From assembly GCA_938010565.1 (NCBI GenBank), contig CALLUQ010000114.1, forward strand, positions 1 through 46,368: 46,368 nucleotides of DNA, in the 5' to 3' direction. Made by a program: the position numbers and the translations under genes. Source of the stretch: an uncultured Flavobacteriales bacterium. GTDB lineage: Bacteria > Bacteroidota > Bacteroidia > Flavobacteriales_D > CALLUQ01. This document shows, one piece after another, positions 1 through 5,319 of the stretch (positions are counted from its first letter, which is position 1; each line of letters opens with the position of its first letter). The notes beneath the pieces are model-generated. The model was given only the letters and a program-made list of their open reading frames with translations. It did no database searches and was not told where the DNA came from.

Positions 1-899
1 CCCAAGTCTTGCGTAGACAGGAACGAACACGACCATACATTGCTCAGATCGATGATGTTGATGCCGCCCGTTTTTCCGTGCTGCTGGCGCGAAAAAGGGT
101 CATTTATTTCCCGGGTGCCGATTCGCATCCAAGGGGGGCAACAAAAAGTGCCGTTGCCTTTGGAATAGGCCTGGGAAAGCAATTCGGTCATCCCATATTC
201 GGCATGTATGGCACCGGTTTGAAATTGTTTGCTTAAAAAAGCATGCAGTGCTTCCCGCACCATTTCTTTACGCTGCCCTTTCATACCGCCTGTTTCCATA
301 ACAATGGTGTTTTTCAAAGGCATCGGAAAGGCTTCTGCCAGATCAAGCAAAGCGTAAGTAACCCCCAACAATAACGTTTTCTGGCCCTGAGCTTCCAGTT
401 CTTGCAGCTTTTCTGCCAATAACTTGTATTGTTTGAGATAAAAGCCACTGTCTTGGTGTTGGCTTTCGTTGATAAGATCGCGGGCCATATAAATCAATGA
501 AGAACCCTCCCGTTCCAAATAAGATGGCAACAAAGCCAGAATGCACCATTCGGTTACAGCACCGTAAAACAGCTCAAATGCTTTGCGAAAAGAAGCACGG
601 TATAAACCCAGATCTGCTACTTCGTGCCGGCTTTGCTCCATGCCGGTGGTGCCACTGGATAAAAAAGTAATTTCAGCAGCCTGGTCTCCTGTGTATATCC
701 TTTGCCTTTTAAACAGGTGTACCGGAAGATGCGGAATGGCCTGCGCATCTTCCATTTTGTGGGGGTTCACACCAAGTAAAGACAAGTATTCGCCATATAC
801 CGGGTTGTAAAGTGCTTGAAAGCGAAATATTTCAAGGCAAACCGCGTTAAAGTCCTGTTCGGAACTGATGCCGAAAATTTTATCCTGCCAGTTGGCCAT
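1..899 (-). CDS. LuxE/PaaK-like acyl transferase, 5' part (runs off the window)
   Basis: The frame is open from ATG at 899 to the window edge, giving 299 residues with the C-terminus missing. Residues 81-86 read SSGTTG, the nucleotide-binding loop of the adenylate-forming/LuxE superfamily. METGGMKG and EYGMTEL follow further on, and the visible end has a TQDLG segment. These fit the acyl-protein synthetase (LuxE) domain proteins of about 320-330 aa common in Bacteroidota, which would activate or transfer a fatty acyl or aryl acid; the substrate cannot be told. It starts divergently from the lipoprotein at 942, 42 bp away. The in-frame upstream codons contain no other ATG before a stop. Family call is firm, role is not. 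Confidence 0.85.
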   Translation of the reverse strand, partial: MANWQDKIFGISSEQDFNAVCLEIFRFQALYNPVYGEYLSLLGVNPHKMEDAQAIPHLPVHLFKRQRIYTGDQAAEITFLSSGTTGMEQSRHEVADLGLYRASFRKAFELFYGAVTEWCILALLPSYLEREGSSLIYMARDLINESQHQDSGFYLKQYKLLAEKLQELEAQGQKTLLLGVTYALLDLAEAFPMPLKNTIVMETGGMKGQRKEMVREALHAFLSKQFQTGAIHAEYGMTELLSQAYSKGNGTFCCPPWMRIGTREINDPFSRQQHGKTGGINIIDLSNVWSCSFLSTQDL

Positions 900-928
900 C
901 TCTGCTTGATCTGCGTCATCCGGATTCG

Positions 929-936
929 TAAATTTA
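929..936. promoter_or_regulatory. Shared palindromic -7 box between divergent genes
   Basis: TAAATTTA is its own reverse complement and resembles the Bacteroidota -7 element TAnnTTTG in both directions. Rightward it lies 5 nt before the ATG at 942, which would give a leaderless lipoprotein mRNA. Leftward it gives a leader of roughly 25 nt for the acyl transferase. A TTTG lies upstream in the leftward direction. Inferred from consensus only. Confidence 0.4.
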
Positions 937-941
937 CACGG

Positions 942-1436
942 ATGAAAACAAAAATAGCCATTGGATCCGTTTCTTTTTTGTTACTGGCAGTTAGTTTTAT
1001 TTCCTGTCTGAAGAAAAAAGAATTTCCAATTCGACCAAACATCCGTTTTAAAAAGTTTATACCGTCAGGCAATGCCGGTGAGCTTTACATCAACTTTACC
1101 GATGGCGATGGCAATATTGGTCTGGCCGATGGCGACACCAACCCTCCTTACCATTCAGGCACAGCGTTTTACTACAATTTGTTTCTCGATTATTACGAAA
1201 AGCAAAACGGTGTTTGGGTAAAGCGCGATTTAAACCCTCCTTTTTATTACCGGGTTCCCATTCTCACGCCAAGCGGGCAAAACAAAACCCTTGATGGCGA
1301 GATCAAAGTAAAAATGGAACCTTATTTCTTTGACCCGAGCTCCGATTTTGACACCATACGGTTTCAGGTTCGCCTTGCCGATCGCGATTTGAATGTTTCG
1401 CCTGAAATCATGACCGATGAGATCATCACACCTTAA
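942..1436 (+). CDS. Putative lipoprotein, Bacteroidota-type hypothetical
   Basis: The protein is 164 aa. Residues 1-22 form a lipoprotein signal peptide (basic MKTK, hydrophobic stretch, then SFISC), so Cys22 should be lipidated and the protein held on a membrane facing the periplasm. The mature part has a DGDGNIGLADGD segment, a Ca-loop-like acidic run I associate with small Bacteroidota lipoproteins, followed by beta-rich sequence. I do not recognise a named domain. ATG at 942 is chosen over a longer upstream reading frame because it gives the clean signal peptide and sits just behind a -7 box. It ends 21 bp from the convergent MIP channel gene. Confidence 0.75.
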   Translation: MKTKIAIGSVSFLLLAVSFISCLKKKEFPIRPNIRFKKFIPSGNAGELYINFTDGDGNIGLADGDTNPPYHSGTAFYYNLFLDYYEKQNGVWVKRDLNPPFYYRVPILTPSGQNKTLDGEIKVKMEPYFFDPSSDFDTIRFQVRLADRDLNVSPEIMTDEIITP

Positions 1437-1456
1437 GTGAAGCAAACAAAACGCTT

Positions 1457-2134
1457 TTATTGGCGCACCATTTTGATGAAAATTTGATGGGAAAGCCCAA
1501 AAAGGGCACCCGAAACTACAGGAACGATCAGATAAATGATGCTGTCATTGAGGTTAAAATCCCAATTGTAAACCATTCGCGGACCGAGGTCTTTGATGGG
1601 GTTCATGTTGATGGGAACCCACCCGACAAAACAAAAGCAGATGATCCCAATTCCGGCTGCAATCAGAAAACCGGGTAGAAAAGTACGAATGGATAATTTC
1701 CAGGTAGAAGCATACACCACAAAAACGAGCAGGAAAGATGCAATGCCTTCCATCCCTACCAGTAAGTAAAACTCCCGAAATCGGGCAGATCTGGAATAAG
1801 GAAAAAAGGGTTCCGGCTCGGCAGCAGAGAGGAACCACAACACAACTCCCGCGAATACTGCCCCTGTAAGTTGACCAGCCAGGTTGGGAATGGTTTGGTC
1901 CAATGGCATTCCGGTAATCATCTGAGCCACCGTAACACTGGGGTTAAGGTGGGCATCGGACCAAAAACTGCTGATGCGAATTGCAATGGCAATGGAAACC
2001 ACCCAACTGAGCACCATTACCCAAAAAGGCCATTCAAAACGGGTACTCATATCCGTACAAACCCCAACCAACAGCACCAACAGAAAAGTACCGATGGTTT
2101 CGCCGAAAAAGATCCCACCCAAAGAACGCTGCAT
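1457..2134 (-). CDS. MIP-family channel (aquaglyceroporin-like), last gene of the ars operon
   Basis: The protein is 225 aa with about six hydrophobic segments, normal for aquaporin/glycerol-facilitator channels. The two half-helix motifs are altered: NPS at 64-66 (AHLNPSV) and NPI at 178-180 (NMNPIKDLGPR), but the selectivity-filter Arg186 remains. The start overlaps the arsC stop (TGATG), implying translational coupling. In Sinorhizobium an aquaglyceroporin (AqpS) beside arsC lets arsenite leave the cell down its gradient; the same arrangement here suggests arsenite or methylarsenite efflux. No ArsB or Acr3 pump is visible nearby. The family is firm; the arsenite role is inferred from context. 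Confidence 0.85.
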   Translation of the reverse strand: MQRSLGGIFFGETIGTFLLVLLVGVCTDMSTRFEWPFWVMVLSWVVSIAIAIRISSFWSDAHLNPSVTVAQMITGMPLDQTIPNLAGQLTGAVFAGVVLWFLSAAEPEPFFPYSRSARFREFYLLVGMEGIASFLLVFVVYASTWKLSIRTFLPGFLIAAGIGIICFCFVGWVPINMNPIKDLGPRMVYNWDFNLNDSIIYLIVPVVSGALFGLSHQIFIKMVRQ

Positions 2135-2556
2135 CAGGAAAAGTTTTGCCGAAGGTAGTTTTGTGCATAAACTGCGATTTTGTCGCGCACTTCCCGGAAA
2201 ACCCGTATTACCTCTGCTTCACTGCCTCCGGCTCGGGCCGGATCGGGAAAACTGTGATGAACGAGGTGTGTCGCTTCGGGAAACAAAGGGCACCGTTCAC
2301 GCGCACTGTCGCAAACGGTAATGACGTGACTTATTCCCTTATTCAGGTATTGATCCACAAGGTCCGAAGTGTGGTGCCCGATGGGAACTCCTGCTTCTTG
2401 CATTACCTGCACCGCCCGGGGATTGAGGCCATGCTTTTCAACGCCGGCACTTACGACTTCAAGCGGTAAGTTCATATCGGCAGCCATTTTTCTGAACCAC
2501 CCTTCTGCCATCTGGCTTCTGCAGGAGTTTCCCGTACAAAGAATCAAAAGCTTCAT
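2134..2556 (-). CDS. arsC: Arsenate reductase, thioredoxin-coupled low-MW phosphatase type
   Basis: The protein is 140 aa, reducing arsenate to arsenite in the cytoplasm. The phosphatase loop CTGNSCRS holds nucleophile Cys7 and Arg13. Cys82 and Cys89 (VCDSARERCP) match the spacing of the redox relay cysteines of the Staphylococcus plasmid pI258 enzyme. HHSFPDPA supplies the general-acid Asp of this fold. I chose ATG 2556 (MKLLILCTG) because it matches family N-termini. An in-frame ATG at 2568 overlaps the upstream stop as TAATG and would add four residues, so it is a real alternative. It lies between arsI and the MIP channel and overlaps the latter by 1 nt. Confidence 0.93.
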   Translation of the reverse strand: MKLLILCTGNSCRSQMAEGWFRKMAADMNLPLEVVSAGVEKHGLNPRAVQVMQEAGVPIGHHTSDLVDQYLNKGISHVITVCDSARERCPLFPEATHLVHHSFPDPARAGGSEAEVIRVFREVRDKIAVYAQNYLRQNFS

Positions 2557-2567
2557 GATCCGACACA

Positions 2568-3113
2568 TTAACAGCAACCGGAAGCCGGCGTACAAGCATT
2601 TTCGTTTGCTGTTTGCGCTTCGGAAAGCGGAACACGTGGCTTCCGTGCCTCTTTCATGTCAGGAGCTACTTCGGTAGCCGGAGTACAGCAGGCAGTGGCT
2701 TCCTGTACCTGGTGCCGCGGATCATTGAAGGCTACGTCCTCGTGAAAATAATACACTTCCCACATGTGGCCGTCAGGGTCGCTTACCCAGTACTTATCCT
2801 GATGGGCATAACAGCAGTTGGTTCCCATTTCTTCCCATACTGCCACTTGTTGTGATGTGGTGTGGGACAGGCGCTTCTTTAATTCGGCTTCGCTTCCGAT
2901 CTGAATGCCCAGGTGGCCAAACTGGCTGTTTACTTTTTTTGCATTCTGTACAAAAGAAATGATAAGGCCGGGAGCTTCCAATTCAAACTTGCAATAGTCT
3001 TCCCGTAATTTGCTGGGGGAGGTTCCGAAAAAACGACTGTAAAAGCTGGCAGTAGCGAGAATATCTTTGACATAAAGGCTAACATGCATGCGAGGAAAAA
3101 CAGGTACTTTCAT
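2568..3113 (-). CDS. arsI: ArsI/CadI-type glyoxalase-fold metalloenzyme (C-As lyase candidate)
   Basis: The protein is 181 aa: a vicinal-oxygen-chelate domain over residues 1-130, then a Cys-rich tail (ACC, ACTP, GCC end). Likely iron ligands are His10, His67 and Glu119. The adjacent pair Cys100-Cys101 in TNCCYA is the signature used by ArsI to bind trivalent organoarsenicals before cleaving the carbon-arsenic bond. The start at 3113 is preferred over an upstream TTG because the promoter and operator occupy 3114-3160. It is first in an arsI-arsC-channel operon. CadI-annotated homologues are also called cadmium-induced, so the substrate is not certain. Confidence 0.85.
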   Translation of the reverse strand: MKVPVFPRMHVSLYVKDILATASFYSRFFGTSPSKLREDYCKFELEAPGLIISFVQNAKKVNSQFGHLGIQIGSEAELKKRLSHTTSQQVAVWEEMGTNCCYAHQDKYWVSDPDGHMWEVYYFHEDVAFNDPRHQVQEATACCTPATEVAPDMKEARKPRVPLSEAQTANENACTPASGCC

Positions 3114-3137
3114 CTTTATCGTAATTTTGCGATAAAG
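3114..3137. promoter_or_regulatory. Probable ArsR operator, perfect inverted repeat
   Basis: Arms CTTTATCG (3114-3121) and CGATAAAG (3130-3137) are exact reverse complements separated by 8 nt. The repeat abuts the arsI ATG and overlaps the -7 box at 3133-3140, where a bound repressor would block transcription. Assignment to the neighbouring ArsR is inferred. Confidence 0.7.
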
Positions 3138-3160
3138 GTACTCTTTTTTCTGCAAACAAA
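3133..3160 (-). promoter_or_regulatory. Promoter of arsI-arsC-channel operon
   Basis: On the minus strand TTTG (3160-3157) and TACCTTTA (3140-3133) match the Bacteroidota -33/-7 elements with a 20-nt offset. The expected start lies inside the operator, leaving a leader of about 15 nt. Confidence 0.55.
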
Positions 3161-3164
3161 AAAA

Positions 3165-3494
3165 TCAACCACAATGATCCACCTTACGGAAAACGGAAAA
3201 AAGTTCCTCAAAAACCAGGGCTGTTGCTCTCCATACTTTTTCATTGATGCAGTAACAAGTACTCGGACCGTTGATTTCACCCTCAATGATCCCGGTTTCT
3301 TTCAGCACTTTCAGGTGTTGGGAAATGGTGGATTGAGATAACCCGATCTCCTCAACAATATCGCCACATATACAAGAATTGCTTTGCAAAATAAAACGTA
3401 AAATGGCCACACGAGCCGGATGGCCCAGTGCTTTCGCATAACCGGCCAATTGTTTGTCGCCGGTCCGATAGTTCGGTTTTTTGGAGGTACTCAT
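3165..3494 (-). CDS. arsR: ArsR-family arsenite-responsive repressor
   Basis: The protein is 109 aa, a normal size for ArsR/SmtB winged-helix repressors. The recognition helix region reads LSQSTISQHLKVL (about 52-64). Cys41-x-Cys43 (SCICGDIV) is the alpha3-helix arsenite site of classical ArsR; Cys80 and Cys82 might add ligands. Trivalent arsenic would release it from the operator in front of arsI. The longer open frame upstream is ignored because its 62 extra residues are outside the family and a TAAATTTG box ends 3 nt before the ATG at 3494. It sits 51 bp upstream of arsI in the same direction, separated by the operator, so arsI can be controlled apart from arsR. Confidence 0.92.
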   Translation of the reverse strand: MSTSKKPNYRTGDKQLAGYAKALGHPARVAILRFILQSNSCICGDIVEEIGLSQSTISQHLKVLKETGIIEGEINGPSTCYCINEKVWRATALVFEELFSVFRKVDHCG

Positions 3495-3497
3495 GGT

Positions 3498-3505
3498 CAA
3501 ATTTA
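3498..3505 (-). promoter_or_regulatory. -7 box of arsR, 3 nt before its ATG
   Basis: On the minus strand TAAATTTG is an exact TAnnTTTG, followed by ACC and ATG. Such spacing places the transcript start at the initiation codon. No clear TTTG is seen at -33. Confidence 0.45.
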
Positions 3506-3870
3506 CACTAAAAAGTGTTGCGGGGGTTGTTTCGGATTTATTCCGCTGTTCTTCAGGGCTTACCGGTGCATAAAAACAAACACAACTACCGGAATGGGTA
3601 CGATCATCGAACATCCCAACACAATCGGCAAGGAAGGGAGGTACTGCGTTTTGCATCGCGGTTACCGCACCGGAGGGCAAGGCAAACGCATTTAAAATTA
3701 CAACCTACAAAAAGCGATTGATGGCCCTTGAAAGGGAGGGGGATGGGTTAGGAGTGATGGGTTATGTGGTGCTTGTTTTCAGGTCGGATCTTTGGGATTG
3801 TCGGTGGTCCATAAAATTGAAACATTGCGTTGGTGCATTTTGGGTAAGCTGTTGTTTTTAAGGGAAATAG
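3506..3870. other. Intergenic stretch before the toxin remnants
   Basis: No convincing gene. The minus frame upstream of arsR is open but matches nothing I know. Near 3853-3870 the + strand could encode VVFKGNRG in another frame, resembling the barnase segment just before the fragment at 3871, so barnase homology may begin here with a frameshift in the G run at 3872-3876. Confidence 0.4.
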
Positions 3871-4029
3871 AGGGGGTTATTGCCAAGCGCTGAAAGTAGA
3901 GCTTGGTTTGAAGCAGATATCAACTATACAGGAGGAAGAAGAGGATCGGAAAGATTACTCTATTCCAATGATGGGTTAATTTATAAAACCACAGATCATT
4001 ATAGAACATTTATAGAAATAACACCCTAA
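3871..4029 (+). pseudogene. 3' fragment of a barnase-type ribonuclease toxin
   Basis: After a TAG at 3868-3870 the frame encodes 52 residues ending at TAA 4027-4029. The segments WFEADINYTGG, RRGSERLLYSNDG and IYKTTDHYRTF align by eye with the C-terminal half of barnase. The counterparts of catalytic Glu73, Arg83, Arg87 and His102 are all kept. The N-terminal half, including the Lys27 region, and any delivery domain are absent, so this cannot be an active RNase by itself. The next gene, 6 nt on, is a barstar, its natural inhibitor. Low GC and A/T-ending codons differ from the flanking ars genes. Best read as a displaced or decayed toxin tip. Confidence 0.85.
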
Positions 4030-4035
4030 GCCTAA

Positions 4036-4312
4036 ATGAAAGAGATAGAAATAAAAGGGAAGGAACTAAAAAAATATCAAAGAATTACATGATTTCCTGA
4101 GAAAGGAAATGGATTTACCTGAATACTATGGAGAAAATTTAGATTCTTTATGGGATTGTGTCACAGGTGAGATCGATTTGCCGTTATCCGTTTTATGGTC
4201 AAATTATAGGAAAAGCGAAGAAAACTTAGGAGAACAAGCAGGTAAATATCTGACATTATTTGAAGATGCTGACAATGAGATTGATGGATTTAATTTCAAG
4301 ACTTTTCTATAA
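4036..4312 (+). pseudogene. Barstar-family immunity protein, frameshifted in an A7 run
   Basis: Frame 1 opens at ATG 4036 and reads MKEIEIKGKELKK, then stops at TGA 4090. The +1 frame carries the rest: KELHDFLRKEMDLPEYYG, then ENLDSLWDCVTG, and so on to TAA near 4312. Joined in the A run 4068-4074 they give about 90 residues, the usual barstar size. The barnase-contact residues are kept: the Tyr of EYYG, and Asp and Trp-Asp of LDSLWD (Tyr29, Asp35, Trp38, Asp39 in barstar). One fewer A would restore the gene, so a recent mutation, a sequencing error or transcriptional slippage are all possible. An internal ATG at 4109 would make a 67-aa product lacking strand 1. Confidence 0.85.
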
Positions 4313-4368
4313 TGGTTTCAGTGTGCCGTATAGTTAATAAATGTTGCTTATCATGCACATGAAAAAAA

Positions 4369-4596
4369 TTGAAAATTTGCGTAGATACTTCCGACTGTTA
4401 CATCATTTACCGTGTGAGCATTCTTGAAAATGATTTCGGAGAAAAACTGCTGACCTACCCCAACCCATCAGACGGAAATTTCTCCGTAGACCTGAGCGCT
4501 CCCTACCCATCGGTAGCCGTAACGGTAACGGATGCCAACGGAAAAGTGGTTCAAACCACATCGCCATTCGGGTGTCCATTCTCCATTGTCAATTAA
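4369..4596 (+). pseudogene. Fragment of a T9SS type A sorting domain
   Basis: The frame encodes VSILENDFGEKLL, TYPNPSDGNFSVDLS and VTVTDANGKVVQTT, the first half of a T9SS C-terminal sorting domain. It then departs into unrelated residues and stops at 4594-4596. The second half of the domain, the body of the protein and a proper ATG start are missing (the frame opens with TTG). G/C-ending codons match the host genes, unlike the AT-rich barnase/barstar and immunity genes on either side. It is probably the scar of a secreted protein broken by recombination with toxin cassettes. The same frame resumes after the stop as the tip fragment at 4597. Confidence 0.75.
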
Positions 4597-4752
4597 ATCC
4601 TGAACATCTGGCAAAAAGGTCCTTCACGAACAACTGGTCAAGCTTTTGAATGGGATGTTCAACTATCAAAAACCGGTAGAAATCAATTAGGACATTTGTC
4701 TGGAGATGGAAAACATCTGAATGTTTCACTAGATGGAAAAATTACACATTAG
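4597..4752 (+). pseudogene. Unidentified toxin-tip-like C-terminal fragment
   Basis: The open stretch of 51 codons has no start codon. It includes FEWDVQLSKTGRNQLGHLSG and GKHLNVSLDGKITH and ends at TAG 4750-4752. A short G/N/H-rich ending with a GKH..V...GK..H pattern, directly followed and overlapped by a small acidic-type gene, is how C-terminal toxin domains of polymorphic toxins end in front of their immunity genes. I cannot name the toxin family. The upstream part of the domain and the carrier protein are missing. It lies in the same frame as the preceding T9SS fragment, separated by one TAA. Confidence 0.55.
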
Positions 4753-5104
4753 TTATGAAGGAATTATACTGGAAGTTTTTTTAAACACACCCAAAAAAGA
4801 AAAAGCAAATCAATTAATCACTAAGATTGAACGATTGTTATTGAATTGTAAAGTACAAAAAAGCGAAATCTACTGGAAGGATAAATCTATGTACGAAGTG
4901 GAGTTAACTCAAGAATTAGACAACCAGTATTCTAAAGAGCTAATATTTGAAGTTGTTGAAAAAATTTCAAAAATATCTGGCTCTTGGAATATGATGATAC
5001 CTAGTGATTTTTGTATCGAAGAGTATGATATTTCAGGAGTGTCAGAGGCTCCAAATCTTACAGGAATAACTTGGGTAAGTTTTATGCTGCAAGAACAGAG
5101 TTAG
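4733..5104 (+). CDS. Immunity-like protein of unknown family
   Basis: The protein is 123 aa. ATG at 4733 lies inside the 3' end of the tip fragment, overlapping it by 20 nt, the usual toxin/immunity arrangement. It has no signal peptide or membrane segment, so it should be cytoplasmic. The sequence mixes a Lys/Glu-rich helical first half (KKEKANQLITKIERLL) with a Trp-containing second half (SGSWNMM, GITWVSF). I do not recognise the family. Codons are AT-rich like the barstar gene, unlike the core genes, suggesting transfer. The role is inferred from size, position and overlap; it could be an unrelated accessory protein. Confidence 0.6.
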   Translation: MEKLHISYEGIILEVFLNTPKKEKANQLITKIERLLLNCKVQKSEIYWKDKSMYEVELTQELDNQYSKELIFEVVEKISKISGSWNMMIPSDFCIEEYDISGVSEAPNLTGITWVSFMLQEQS

Positions 5105-5141
5105 AAATTAGGTGTTGAGAATGGACAATTGATAATTTGTC

Positions 5142-5173
5142 CACTGCTGTCCAAAACGGTTTGGACAGCAGTG
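5142..5173. terminator. Perfect 14-bp hairpin between convergent genes
   Basis: CACTGCTGTCCAAA (5142-5155) and TTTGGACAGCAGTG (5160-5173) are exact reverse complements around an ACGG loop. A weaker GGACAA/TTGTCC hairpin lies just upstream. There is no T run on either side, so this is a hairpin-only stop at best. It lies 37 nt after the immunity-like gene and downstream of the convergent gene ending at 5320. No other gene is seen in 5105-5319. Confidence 0.5.
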
Positions 5174-5319
5174 ATATGAAATGATATTCAAATAAACCCT
5201 TTAAAAGATTTGGACGGATTTTTCAGCAAATCCTAATCACTAATTTTTACCCGTAATCTTGTCCGATCATTTAAGAAGCCGGGCCAGGGATTCAAGCCAT
5301 TTTTATGCATGAAAACATT

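Noticed and set aside
816-1436. Longer + strand frame for the lipoprotein
   Set aside because: The added 42 residues lie over the acyl transferase coding region and hide the clear lipoprotein signal that begins at 942.
3495-3680. 62-residue N-terminal extension of ArsR
   Set aside because: It exceeds the normal ArsR size, and a -7 box lies directly before the ATG at 3494.
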